This document shows, piece after piece, positions 1-10,450 of a stretch of DNA of 64,000 bases. The notes under the pieces are model-generated. The model did no database searches. It saw only the letters and a list, made by a program, of their open reading frames with translations, and had not been told where the DNA came from. Position numbers and translations under genes: made by a program. Source of the DNA: Selaginella tamariscina (taxonomy: Eukaryota; Streptophyta; Lycopodiopsida; Selaginellales; Selaginellaceae); the NCBI GenBank assembly GCA_003024785.1, contig PUQB01000443.1, positions 104,481-168,480 of the forward strand, in the 5' to 3' direction. Position 1 is the stretch's first letter. Every line of letters begins with the position of its first letter.

Positions 1-190
1 CTTTTTACATTTTATTTTATACATCAAATACACACGCACACGTACACACACGCACCTGATGTTCTTCAAAGCCCTCATAAAAGAGAGAAAAGACCACTGT
101 TTTGTTAGCCCAAGGTCTTCTTATTTACAGTTTGTAAGCGGCACGGGGAAGCAGACAACTCCGTTTCTTGTTCCTATTCTGAAAGTTACA
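1..190. other. Left edge, no gene recognised
   Basis: AT-rich sequence with short CA-rich runs. No open frame or recognisable domain was found on either strand. The homology to the 19.3-20.9 kb segment begins just after this stretch. Confidence 0.4.
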
Positions 191-596
191 TAATTAGTCA
201 TATACGTACGTATATACGTGTGTATATAACGTATTTATACGTTTAATCAGACTGCCGTTGATGGCTGCAACAGGCAACGGTCACGTTGACCACTCACTTA
301 TCGAGAAAACACGTGTAATACATGAAACCATTAATTAATTAATATTTAAAGAAAAAAAATAATAATTAAGTGATGATCACGTGTATCGTGTGTGTGTGTG
401 TGTGTGTGTGTTATATGTGTTACCCACACGCGCACGATGTATATAGAAGAATCTGTGGCTGAAAAAGTTAGTTAAAAAACAAGAATCTCCTTTAAGTTGT
501 TTTCTCCAGTTCTTTAAAGTATACACGTCAACTCAAAGAATCTCTCTCTCCTCTAAAAAAAATATAATAAAGGATATTAAAAATTACACTGATATT

Positions 597-1112
597 TCAG
601 TAGTAATAGCATGATCCATAACCTGTAATGCATCAATAAAAAACTGTAACACACGCACGCACGCACACACACACACACTTGGGTCAACTGTAGTGACAGT
701 AGCGGATCCTCTGAAGTCGCAGCTCCGTACATCACGACCGTACTTTTGATAGTACATATTGAAGGCATACGAAGCGTGGGAGTTGACACTATTGGGATAG
801 AAACATGGACCTCCTTGTTGAATAGCTCGACAATCTGCAGCGCCCTCTCCACATGCATAATTCAAGCCTTTGAGCAGCTGACTTGCTTCCACGTCAAGCT
901 TTGAAACGCACCATGTGTGCACTGCTGCAGACCTGTAACTCATGTGTATTTATACATGTGTGACGTTTGTGTGTGTGTGAGTTTGATGTAAAAACATTAA
1001 CATACTAGCTCTCTCTCTCTCTCTCACGCACAAGCACGCACACACACACACACACGTGCTGTAATAGTGAGTATATTTGTGTCATTGATATGTAAAAACA
1101 TTAACGTACTAG

Positions 1113-1157
<45 letters not shown>

Positions 1158-1228
1158 TCACATTCTCTCTCTCAAATACACGTGTGTAATAGTGAATATA
1201 TTTGTGGCATGATATGTAAAAACATAAC

Positions 1229-1296
<68 letters not shown>

Positions 1297-1469
1297 GTGT
1301 TGTAATAGTGAGTATATTTGTGTCATTGATTTGTAAAAACATTAACATACTAGTTAGCTCTCTCTGCTCACAAATATACTCACTATTACAACAGATCTCT
1401 GTGTGTTTGTGTTTGTGTTTGTGAGAGAGACACTCATATGTAAAAACACTAACATACTAGTTTCTCTCT

Positions 1470-1503
<34 letters not shown>

Positions 1504-1721
1504 TTGTAATAGTGAATGATGTGTGTGTATTTGTGTCATTTCTCACACACGCACACACAAGTGTTGAATATTGAATGATTTGCAAGTGTGATATGCATGA
1601 ATATACATAAATATTTCAACGTACCTCTGATATGAGTTTGAAGTGTTTACAGCACTATTAACATTAGCAGCCTTCATTAACCCACATTCATAAACAGCCA
1701 ATCCATCTGTACGGAAGAGAT
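597..1721 (-). pseudogene. Truncated GH17-X8 beta-1,3-glucanase fragment (3' exons only)
   Basis: This is a 5'-truncated copy of the gene at 19728-22605. It keeps the last part of the catalytic-domain exon (about 1721-1622), the X8/CBM43 exon (about 932-679, with the WCVSKLD and C-rich pattern) and the final mini-exon ending at the stop (622-597). The X8 exon translation is the same as in the parent. One residue differs in the exon 4 remnant (Leu-Ala for Ser-Ala near the break). The intron donor after the X8 exon has become a pure GT run instead of GTAAGT, so splicing may be weakened. Most of the GH17 barrel, both catalytic glutamates and the signal peptide are missing, so it cannot encode an active enzyme. 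Confidence 0.88.
985..1560. repeat. Compound intronic minisatellite with embedded CT/CA microsatellites
   Basis: A unit of roughly 110-130 bp recurs about four times. It consists of a (CT)n run, a (CA)n run, the core TGTAATAGTGAGTATATTTG, then TGTAAAAACATTAACATACTAG-like sequence (split here as a description, not one exact string). Cores sit near 1060, 1186, 1301 and 1505. One core is inverted near 1371-1393. The array occupies the intron between the last GH17 exon and the X8 exon and is matched at 20130-20705. Confidence 0.85.
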
Positions 1722-1782
1722 CTGCATATTATCTGTAATAATTTATGTTCTTTCTGTAAAATAAGTATATCAACTAATGTGT

Positions 1783-1786
<4 letters not shown>

Positions 1787-1820
<34 letters not shown>
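1787..1820. repeat. (AT)n microsatellite
   Basis: Uninterrupted alternating AT/TA run immediately beyond the duplication break. Confidence 0.9.
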
Positions 1821-1929
1821 TTACATGTAAATGAGTGATATTTTGCTGAATCTCATGTTCGCTCTTTATTTTAAAGTTCTAATTTATCTGTTTTCATTTT
1901 TTTTTAAACTAAAAAAAGCAAAACCTAAT

Positions 1930-2125
1930 TTCATTAATCTTGATACACGTGTCATTTAATTATGCCCAGTAGCCATACAACCAGGCAAAATTGCCCGGTT
2001 ATTTGGTTACCACCGAAAAAGCCATGTAGGCACCACATAGGTGCCATGCAAGTGTCATGTAGATTATAAATTACAAATAACTAGCAAGTGGAAAACTAAA
2101 TCCATGATAGAATAAATAATTTCTT
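1930..2125. repeat. Dispersed AT-rich repeat (related to 40860-41070, inverted)
   Basis: The stretch around 2030-2100, read on the minus strand, matches the array at 40905-41070 read on the plus strand. Shared elements are TTTAGTTTTC, ACTTG.TAGTTATTT, a GGCAC/GACACTT element and ATGTGGTGC. This looks like a non-coding dispersed (MITE-like) family. No transposase was seen. Confidence 0.5.
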
Positions 2126-3365
2126 TTATTTTAATTGGTTAAGGCAATTAACCACCCGCTATGGAAAGTGGGCCTTAAGTTCTCACTTATACTCCATCTT
2201 AAAACGCAGTTGAAAACTGTTTCACAGAGAGCACCATCCAGTTTGATAATCCGGAGGTGTAGGAAACCGCAAGTATGTTTGTTTGATGAAGTTGCATTTG
2301 TTTCCCAGGATCAAGCACTACCCCACTGAGGTTGTGAAGGTCTCCTATTTTATTTGATCTTTACTTATTTATTTATTTATTTTTTTGAGACGGAAAAACA
2401 AAAATAGAGTGTTTTAGGGCAGGAATGAGCAGCTGAATTTAATCTTCTCATGCCCGCAACTCGCAACTGTATAGCCCGGTACAACTCCCATGCTCCTTTG
2501 GTGGCTCACTTCTGCTGCAGGGAAACGAACGAGGTACAGATGCCCCCAAGCGGCATTTTCATTGATGCTTGCAGTTGCCTCGCTGCTCCAAGGCCGGCTC
2601 CCTCAACGATGATCATGCTTCACAAGCCTGAAAAGTTTCGTGCCCAGTTTCCTCTTCCAAGTTCTCTGGCTCATGACTCCTGATTTTGTATAGCTGCCCG
2701 GATCACAGGACTACAGCTCCATTTTTTTCTCGAGGGATTCTTCTCTTGGATGCTCTTGTGATGAGGGAAGTTCTTCAAGGTTTTCTGGGTGATTCAAATC
2801 TTCATGGGGTTCACAGTGGACTTGCTTGCTTCCTGCATTATTACTAGTATTGTCATTCGTGGGATTGCTGATGATCACAAGTCGAAGGTTCGTGTTGTCA
2901 GCTTTAGTTTTCTTTTTGAATTTTTCTCTTATGTTTTTGTATTTGTTTTAATTTTCAGGTGAATATTAATCTATCGGAGCTGATTCATCTTAAAATGACC
3001 TCAAAAGCAAAGGAGGGAATAAGTTCCAACGTGAATTTGAACTAGACAACCTATAGGAAGGGTCAGAGCGGGTGGGCTCCGTTAATCTCCTCTTTTAAAA
3101 ACTTTCTTTTATTTTTCACCTTTTCTTTATGTATTTACAGATTCCGCTCAATTGTTATATTTTTATAGATTTTATATGTATTTTTTAAACTAATAATTTT
3201 ATTTTATAAATTGTCACATATTGGTTTATAATTTAAATGTTTACATCCTCTCCACCCGTTATAACCTCGTAATTTGCGTTCGTTCTTTCTTCAGCAGCTT
3301 ATTCTAGGTCTTCCATTCTTCTAGCCTAGATTCGAATCTTCTTCATCGATATCCCAAGCTCTTAA
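2126..3365. other. Intergenic, no recognisable gene
   Basis: Mixed-composition DNA. Short open frames (for example 2450-2683, 77 codons, plus) show no domain I recognise. The end of this stretch, about 3250-3365, may include the promoter or leader of the broken PPR gene that follows. Confidence 0.4.
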
Positions 3366-3372
3366 GCTCCCA

Positions 3373-4930
3373 TGGCTTCCAGGACCAATGCCATCCAGCA
3401 CTCAAGCAGAAGTCCCCGGACTCCCGCCGGGTTCTCCGAGCTGGAGGGCTGCTCGCTGGAATCGTCACTATTCTCGTCGCCGCACTGCTGCCGCTGGAGC
3501 TACATGCATCACTCTCCTGCTTGCCTCCCTGCTTCTCCAGTTTGGTCCCGATGGTGATCGTTGCTGCCCTCGATCGGGGGCCTGGTCTGCTTCCTGCTCT
3601 TCAGCAACTGAGCGACTGCAGGAGTTCGGAGAAGGGGAGATGGATTCACTGGACTTTTCTGGCAACTGCATTGTTTAGATGTATGGGAAGTTTGGGTGCT
3701 GCAAGGTGGCTAGAGCTCTGTTCGATGGCATCATGTTGAAGAATGTTTTCTCTTGGACCATTATGATCTCTGCATATGCCAGGAGAGGGGATTACAGGGA
3801 GGCCTTTGTTCTCTTCAAGAAAATGGACCTGGAAGGCCATAAACCAAACGTAGTGACGTTCGTCAGCCTGGTCTCGGCCTGCATTCACTCAGATCACTCA
3901 ACCCTAGGAAAGAAGCCCACAAGAGGATCTCCGGTAGTGGATTCAATTCTTGCAACGTTGTTCTCGGGAGTGCTGTGATCGACATGATCGGGAAGCTCGG
4001 GGATGCTCAGGCTCTGGAGTTCAACCAAACATCTTCACTTTCACTTCGATTCTCGAAGCTTGTGAGTTTCTTGAAGAGGGCAGAGCTCTTCATGCCGATG
4101 TACTTCTCTCCAAGAGCTCTGGTGAACATGTTACCAAGTGCGGGAGCCTGAGTGAAGCTGAAGCTGTTTTTGAAAGATCTCTGAGAAGTTTGATCTGCTG
4201 GACTTTGATCATCTCAGCTCATGCTCAAGCCGGGAATGATCGACGAGCTTTTCTCTTCTACTGGAGAATGAGTCTGGAGGGGATCAAACTTGATGCAAGA
4301 AGCCTCGTTGAGGGAAATTCATGCTCAATCTCGGCGTCAACTCCGAGATTGTTCTCGGGAACTCGTTCATCAAGATGTTCAGCAGGTGCAGGAGCTTGAG
4401 TGAAGCGAGGCAAGTCTTTCAGAGGATGAGCAGGCGAAACACTTGCTCCTGGAACTCCATCGGAGCTTGTGTGGAGAATGGTGAGAACGAAGAAGCTCTC
4501 GAGTTCTACCGACCGATGGACTCTGACCTGGATGATATCACCTTCATCAACTCTCTTTTTCTTGTTCTCGTCTGAAAGATGGCGAGGGATATCGGGGAAG
4601 AAATCTGGAGTCCAGACCTGTGAACTCGATCATCAACATGTACAGCAGATGCTCGAGCTTGCACTCCGCGAGCAGGGTTTTTGAAGCTTTGGAGCAGCAC
4701 CGGGATGTGATCACCTGGAACATGATAATCGGGGCTTTTGTTCAGCAGGGGAGCCTTGATGAAACTTCAGCAGGATGGATCTGAAGCCGAGCAAAGCAAC
4801 CTTTGCCACGATTCTCACCTGTTGCTGCGAGCTCAAAGATCTTGAAATTGGAAGAAAGATCCACTCCGCGATCGCCGAGAGCGGCGATGAAACTCTGGCG
4901 AGCAAGCTCCTGCTCATGTATGGGAAGCTT
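3373..4930 (+). pseudogene. PPR (pentatricopeptide repeat) pseudogene
   Basis: Translated pieces carry PPR motifs in order: MYGKFGCCKVARALFDGI, then NVFSWTIMISAYARRGDYRE, then KPNVVTFVSLVSAC near 3680-3890. Further copies are at about 4020-4300 (PNIFTFTSILEAC, CGSLSEAEAVFER) and 4321-4560 (FSRCRSLSEARQVFQRM). The last is at about 4690-4920 (VITWNMIIGAFVQQGS, KATFATILTCC). The frame is broken by an in-frame TAG at 3676-3678, exactly where a residue precedes MYGKFG, and by frameshifts near 3915, 4130, 4310, 4575 and 4760. The similarity stops at about 4930 and no E or DYW domain follows. Intact relatives are RNA-binding organelle editing or processing factors. This copy is dead unless several sequence errors are involved. 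Confidence 0.85.
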
Positions 4931-5230
4931 ACTTACTGGAAAACGCATTTGATTTATAAAAACCTCATTTGCAAATTGACAGTTTGCGTTCCATGTACAG
5001 AGGGTTATCAAGGTAATTAAATAAGAATCTTTTACATTTCTTTCCGTGGGTAGCAAGCAATTGTTGGCGCAATGGTTGACCGATTCATGTATAATCGTTC
5101 AGGAAAAAAATAAAACTCCTTGTGGGATCAATTTATTATATGCGGTGCAGGTGCAGCTTATGAGCAAGGCCATGGGTAAGGCCTTTGAACCCGTAAGTTC
5201 TACAACAAGTTGAAATCTAGTTCACTGAAG

Positions 5231-5310
5231 AAATTGATTATGCATGTAGGGAGGGTCATGGGGTAAGAGATTGATTGCACATGTAGGGAGGGTCCTGGCA
5301 TAAAAGATTG
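5231..5310. repeat. Short tandem repeat (about 40 bp x 2)
   Basis: Two adjacent diverged copies share ATTGATT, then GCA(C)ATGTAGGGAGGGTC, then GG.(T)AA.AGATTGA. They lie just upstream of the copia element. Confidence 0.65.
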
Positions 5311-5339
5311 AGATTTGCTCTGGCAAGTTACCCTTGATT

Positions 5340-5546
5340 GTGCTCAATGAGATGCTAATTAAGTTCTTCAGCGATTATCATCGATGTGAACACAAAAAGT
5401 ATTAAGATATCTAGATACGATCTGGATATGATCCGGGTATTTTCATAATTCACCGGATCATCCCGGTCTCCAGCATATAAGGAACCCTAAGGGCGGATTG
5501 TACTATCTCTCTTGAATATATGATTCTCGCCTTCCTGATTTTTATC
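5340..5546 (+). repeat. Probable 5' LTR remnant of the copia element
   Basis: The interval directly upstream of the primer-binding site contains a TATA-like GCATATAAGGAACCC near 5475, as expected in an LTR promoter. The left boundary is a guess because no second LTR is available for comparison. Confidence 0.4.
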
Positions 5547-6403
5547 TTGGTAGTGGAGCAAATCTGGCTCACACCTTCTTGTTCTTGGGAGTGTGTGCTG
5601 CACTCAATGTCATTCATCTCAAAGCTTGGTCTCGTAGTGCTCCAGGGCACTGCTGTTCTAGAGGGCGCCGACGAGTACATCACCTGGGTGAAGAAGATAA
5701 CCCAGGTTCTGAAGCTGGAAGGAGTTTGGAGGGTAGTTCGCTCACCAGAGATCGCCTCAGGCAACGAGGGGTCTTCCAACATCTCCACCGGGTTCGGAGA
5801 GGACCCTGATGCCAAGGATCGAGCCCTCGCCCTCATCCTCAGCAAGCTCGGCGATGCATTGTTCATCCGGTAGACGGCATGTCTTCTCGGGAGGCTTGGC
5901 TCTTCCTTCATCGACGATTTGGGAGCCCATCCGCAGCCCGCCTTAGTGCGGTTGAAGCCCGCATCCATGGGATGCATTTCTCTGGCGATTTTCTGGCTCT
6001 CAACAGGTCGCTTCAAAGTTGTTTTGCCGAGCTGCAAGCCACTAGCCAAGTATACTCGGAGAGCCGCAAGATCCTGGCTCTTTGTGAATGCTTTGATCCC
6101 TCCTTTGAAACCATCACCACCATGGTCTCGAACACCATGCGGTGCTTCACCGAAGCTGAAGAAATGCTGGAGTCTCACCTCACCCGGCTCAAGCTCCAGA
6201 AGAACAAGAGAATCGGGGAGCATCTTGCCAACTTCACTATGTCCAACATCGGCAACTTCAAGAAACCAGCCACTCAACAGCACCGCCGCCGCGACCAAAA
6301 GGGTCGACCCGACAACGCTCGCACCTCCAAGGGACCCTCTTCTACCAGCAAATGCCACGCCTGCGGCCAAGAGGGGCACTCCACCGTTACTGCCAGTTCT
6401 TGA
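5520..6403 (+). pseudogene. Copia gag (UBN2-type) with zinc knuckle
   Basis: Two frames join to give a copia-type gag: 5520-5873 (WVKKITQVLKLEGVWRVV) and 5879-6403 (AWLFLHRRFGSPSAARL, LALCECFDPSFETITTMVS). Near the end the zinc knuckle begins as CHACGQEGHS. Its last cysteine falls after a frame break, near TGCCAGTTCTTGAAG. The stop at about 5873 and the frame change mean the protein is no longer made intact. Confidence 0.75.
5548..5559 (+). other. Primer-binding site (tRNA-iMet-like)
   Basis: TGGTAGTGGAGC resembles the common plant copia primer site TGGTATCAGAGC, with changes in the middle, and sits just before the gag frame. Confidence 0.55.
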
Positions 6404-6559
6404 AGTAGTTCAAGAAACTCTGCCTTGCTGATGGGATGCATGCCGCCACTGAGAAGCAATCCCCAGAGTCATCCGACTCAGAAGACGGGGTAAGCCGCCA
6501 GCCCACTCCCACCCTTCGCACCTCACTCACCCTTGTGAGGAGAACGTGAACACTTCCGG

Positions 6560-7722
6560 AAGCTGGAGCCGGGAGGAGGTAGCAAGGTGAGGGTAGGAAA
6601 CGGAGAACTCCTACCTGTGGCTGGCAAAGGCATTGTAAATCTCCTCACGAGCAATGGAAAATCTCTTGTTCTTCCAAAAGCTTGGCATGCTCACCTTCAA
6701 CCAATCTAGTTGCAAGTTGACTCGAGAAGGAAACCGAGTCTTGCAAATTCCCCAACGGGGAAACCTGTGCACATATTCCGGCCTGCCACCACCGCTCTCA
6801 GCTCTTCCTCACTCTGGCAAGAGAGGATGGGGCACGTGAACTTCAAGCTGCTGAGACGTACTCACCACAAGAATCTCCTCAACGGCTTCTCCCCAGATGC
6901 CCCGCTTCATCATGATCCCTGCCACGACTGCATCATCAGAAAACAAACCCGGGCACACTATTCACCATCGAATTCATCCACCACCAGGCTACTCCAGCTT
7001 ATCCACTCCAACCTCTGCGGCCCCATGCGCGTCCAAAGCGGCACCGAAAAAAGGTTTTTCGTAACCTTCATCGATGATTTCAGCCATCATTGCCAAGTCT
7101 ACTTCCTCCGATCCAAGGATCAAACCCTAACTACGTTTAGGGATTTCGTGAGGCACGGAGAATCAGACTGAAAAGCACATCAAGATCTTGCACAACGACT
7201 CTGGTGGAGAGTACACCTCTGGTGAGTTTCAGGCTTTCTGCTCCGAAAAGGGAATTGTGCAACAACGCTGATGCCCTAGGACATCGGAGCAGAATGGGGT
7301 TTCGGAGCGCAAACACCACTCAATCATGAATGCCGCCCGGTGCTTCCTTCACATCTCCAAATTACCTTTGCACTTTGGTCGGAAGCAGTGCGAACCGCCG
7401 TGCACACTCAGAATCTCCTGCCCCACTCCAAGCAGCCTGATTCGATCCCTGAGGAGCTGTGGTCTGGCCACAAGCAAAATGTTAGTTGGCTACGCAGGTT
7501 TGGCTGCTTGTGCTTCATGCAGAAACCCGAGAATCCAACAGGGAAACTCGGTCCCGGAGCCAGCAAGTATTCCTCGTCGATTACGAGGAGCATGTGAAAG
7601 GCTTCCACCTCTTTGACCCAGTCTCCAAGAAAATTCTCATCAGCAACGATGTTGTATTTGACGAGCGCATGGTCTACAAGGATGTAATCCAAGCTCCACA
7701 GAAAACTGTCAGCCTAGTCTAG
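6560..7722 (+). pseudogene. Copia protease remnant, GAG-pre-integrase and integrase
   Basis: A short protease C-terminal piece is visible at about 6575-6700 (KVRVGNGELLPVAGKGI). It is followed by the pre-integrase zinc region with ERMGHVNFKLLRRTHHKNLL and PCHDCIIRKQTRAHY, then the integrase core with LCGPMRVQ and FVTFIDDFSHHCQVYFLRS. The C-terminal portion carries LPHSKQPDSIPEELW, FGCLCFMQ and GFHLFDPVSKKILISNDVVF. At least three frame changes interrupt it (near 7150, 7270 and 7580). The protease active-site portion is not present. Confidence 0.75.
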
Positions 7723-8003
7723 GATTGGCAACTCGACAACTGGACGTGGACATACTTGGAGGAGGCTGAGATCGAAGTGCTCGCTCCTGATGCAGCGACT
7801 GCAGAAGCTGCAACTCATTCTGGAGAAGGCATCGCAGATCCAGTTCCCCAGCAGGAGCTCCCAACTTGAACCCCAAATCAGTCCAAATTCCAGAGGTGGA
7901 CCGCCTAACCAGGGACTTGCCATTTGACCCTCAGCCCCTGGGTTGGGACGCATCTGGCAAATCAACGAGGATTCCCAAGCCATGAGCTCTAGCCGCAGTC
8001 AGT

Positions 8004-9020
8004 TTGGAGACCCCCAACTCTTACCAAGAAGCCATCTGTTCCCCTGAAGCCTCAGAGTGGATTCAAGCAATGCAGCAGGAGATGCAGTCCCACCGGGAGA
8101 ATCACACCTTCTCCCTGGTTCCCAGGCATCTCTACCAAAAGCTAATCGGTAGTCGCTGGGTCTACAAAAAGGTACTGAACCCTGACTGCTCGATGAAGAG
8201 GTTCAAGGCACGATTTGTCGCCAAGGGATTTTTTCAGGTTCCCGGCCTACATTACCAGGAAACATACTCCCCCATCGTCAAGTCCACCAGCATCCGGGCT
8301 CTCCTCGTGTTTGCTACTCAGTTCGGGCTCGAGGCTCATCACCTCGACGTGAAAACTGTGCTTCTGAACGCACCGCTGGAGGAGAAGCTGTTCATGGCTC
8401 AACCAAAAGGCTTTGAAGAAATCGATGCAAATGGGGAGCAGCTCGTCTGCAAGCTGCAGAAGGCTGTCTACGGCCTCAAGCAGGCGGCCCGAGAATGGTA
8501 CAAGTGCCTGGATGGATTCCTCAGGCAGCATGGCTTCATCAAGCTCGAGTCTGACGATAACATGTACCAAAAGGAAACCAAGGACGGATTTGTAGTCGTC
8601 GCTGTGTATGTTGATGACTATCTACTGGTGGGGAGCAACGCTGGGCTAATCCAGAAGGTGAAGAAGCTCATGGCATCCAGGTATCAAATGTCCGACCTCG
8701 GGAGCGTCAGAAAGATCATTAGTATTTAGGTTACAAGAGATCCTAGAGTCGGCACCACCAAATTGAACCAGCCCCAGTACATCAACGAGCTCCTCACCGA
8801 GTTCGGGATGAGCTCTTGCAAGCCAGCCCCCACCCTGATGATCACCGGGAGGAAGCTGACTCAAGATGGCTCTCCAGTCTTTGAGCATCCAACAATTTAC
8901 AGGTCTTTGATCGGTGGACTTCTCTACCTGGCCAACACAACCAGACTTGATATCTCGTTTTCTGTCAGGCTGCTCAGCAGGTTCAACTCGGCACCCGCTG
9001 GATCACTGGGTTGTGGCTAA
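8004..9020 (+). pseudogene. Copia reverse transcriptase (RVT_2), truncated
   Basis: A 241-codon open frame (8004-8729) encodes the copia RT domain: SRWVYKKVLNPDCSMKRFKA, ARFVAKGF, the HHLDVKTVLLNAPLEEKLFM motif, AVYGLKQAAREW, and the catalytic box VAVYVDDYLLVGS. After a stop at 8727 the connection region continues in another frame (8763-9020, with GGLLYLANTTRLDIS). Sequence ends before any RNase H motif. This is the best-preserved part of the element. Confidence 0.85.
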
Positions 9021-10177
9021 GCGCGTCCAGATTCAAGAGTTGCACCAAGTGCCACAAACGTGGCTCTTAAATGCCAACTCTAGAACCCCTTGGTGAACTC
9101 TTAGAAACTGGGTAATGTAAACTTATTAAATAAAATCCTACACTCACAATTGGACAAGGACACGGATGTGCCTTGCTTAGCCATGAGTGTTACACCTAGT
9201 TTGAAGTGGAGGAGGAGGCTAGAGACAAGCCTCAACCTTTGCCTCTTGAAACGTGCATTTCGCAAATGCAAACAAGACATACAACTCATCTTGTTGTTAG
9301 ATGCTTTACTACATACATCATACTCAAACATTATATATATGCATTTGATAGTGGATTTTATTATGCTCATTCATAGGTAGGTATTAATTGACTAAGTCAT
9401 ATTTAATTAGTAAAACACTGTTCAACTTATAGAATTTATTATTTATAATTTTTATAAACATTTATTAGCTAAATGAGTAAGGACCACTTCACACCAACCC
9501 TTAACATAAATTTAAGAGTGATTTTTATGAATTTTTACCTTTGTACATGTACTTATACCTAAGTATATATGCATCACTTTGATTTATGTTATGTATGCTG
9601 CATTGGCACCAAAATTACATAAAGAACCCTTACCTTGTATAACCTTATATAATTATATAATTAGGGTATGGTGCATGAAAAACAAATGACTTTTAAAAAT
9701 TAGTAATATTTTTACTTATATTCCATAAAATTTATATATAGAATCTAAGTATTAAACATTAATTAATAATATAGTACAAATTTATATATTTTAAAAATAA
9801 ACACATAATATAATATAGATTTATATATTTATTAATAAAATGTTTATAAAAAATAGAAATTAAATTTTTTATGTCCCTTTAATATTCCATGTTGCATGTA
9901 ATTTTATAAAAATAAAAATTAAATATACCATATAAATTATTTGCTAACACAACTTCGTAGTGCATAATATATATTAATATATATAACATATATAGTGTGT
10001 ACATACATATGCTTGTCATATATATATACCAGTATATGCATACATTAGAACAAAATATATGTGTTAACATGAATTTAAATATAAATTTTAATTTTAAGTA
10101 CACATGGGAATGTATTATATTTATGTTAAATACATAAGTATGGTGCGAATTGAACGTTCACAATATAAAAATATATG
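9021..10177. other. AT-rich intergenic, no gene
   Basis: Very AT-rich DNA with many short direct and inverted AT motifs. The text near 9500 (CCCTTAACATAAATTTAAG) resembles motifs at 14723-14791, so part of it probably belongs to the same inverted-repeat element. No open frame with a recognisable product. Confidence 0.5.
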
Positions 10178-10249
10178 TTAAAAAAAAGGTTAGTGTGGAT
10201 GTAAAAATATTTAAGTGGCACTCTTTAAAGGTTTTCTTAATGGTAAGTG
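10178..10249 (+). repeat. Left arm of inverted-repeat element split by the gypsy insertion
   Basis: By eye, the 72 bp ending at the gypsy LTR is about 75% similar to the reverse complement of 14829-14905. Shared blocks are ATGTTAA, GTAAAAATATTT/ATAAAAATATTT and GGTTTTCTTAA. The arms lie on opposite sides of the retrotransposon, which suggests that it inserted into an older fold-back or MITE-like element. Confidence 0.55.
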
Positions 10250-10436
10250 TGAAAGAGCAGATATATTAAATGAAATGTCAGATGTATTAGTTTACAAAAA
10301 CCCTGCTTATATACAGGAGACCTCCTGCCACGTGGCACACATGTGACACGTGGCACTGACACATGGGGGCCAGATCACCACCCATGTGTCACTACGCATG
10401 TGTGTATATACACATGCGTATATACAGTATCTTACA
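10250..10436 (-). repeat. Gypsy 3' LTR
   Basis: 187 bp. It has the same termini as the 5' LTR (TGTAAGATAC to CTTTCA on the minus strand). The boundary at 10436 is fixed by the adjacent polypurine tract. Confidence 0.93.
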
Positions 10437-10450
10437 CTATCCTCCCCTCT
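10437..10450 (-). other. Polypurine tract of the gypsy element
   Basis: Minus-strand AGAGGGGAGGATAG lies immediately upstream of the 3' LTR, as expected for the plus-strand DNA synthesis primer. The second gypsy element at 61833 has a very similar tract. Confidence 0.85.

Larger units (their letters stand above)
191..1722. repeat. Direct segmental duplication, copy 1 (of 19325-20862)
   Basis: Sequence from about 191 to 1722 is nearly identical to 19325-20862 in the same orientation. The match covers the 3' flank, the last two exons, a microsatellite-rich intron and the last 100 bp of the preceding exon of a GH17-X8 gene. It stops abruptly at about 1721, inside exon sequence, where copy 2 continues coding and copy 1 switches to unrelated AT-rich DNA. 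Differences are mostly microsatellite lengths and a few substitutions, which suggests a recent event. Confidence 0.9.
5340..9020 (+). mobile_element. Degenerate Ty1/copia LTR retrotransposon (3' truncated)
   Basis: The gene order gag, protease remnant, integrase, reverse transcriptase is the copia (Pseudoviridae-type) order. A tRNA-iMet-like primer site lies at 5548-5559. The polyprotein is split by several frameshifts and stops. The element ends inside the region before RNase H, and no matching 3' LTR was found up to 10 kb. The plus-strand internal region is GC-rich compared with the AT-rich flanks. It cannot be autonomous in this state. Confidence 0.85.

Noticed and set aside
1138..1539. 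Several short frames of alternating Ser-Leu, His-Thr, Cys-Val or Arg-Glu
   Set aside because: These are translations of CT and CA microsatellites in an intron.
5450..6379. 309-codon minus-strand open frame
   Set aside because: It is antisense to copia gag; the plus strand carries clear gag and zinc-knuckle motifs, and the minus product has no domain.
9021..10177. Possible 3' LTR of the copia element
   Set aside because: No segment matches the presumed 5' LTR region at 5340-5546.
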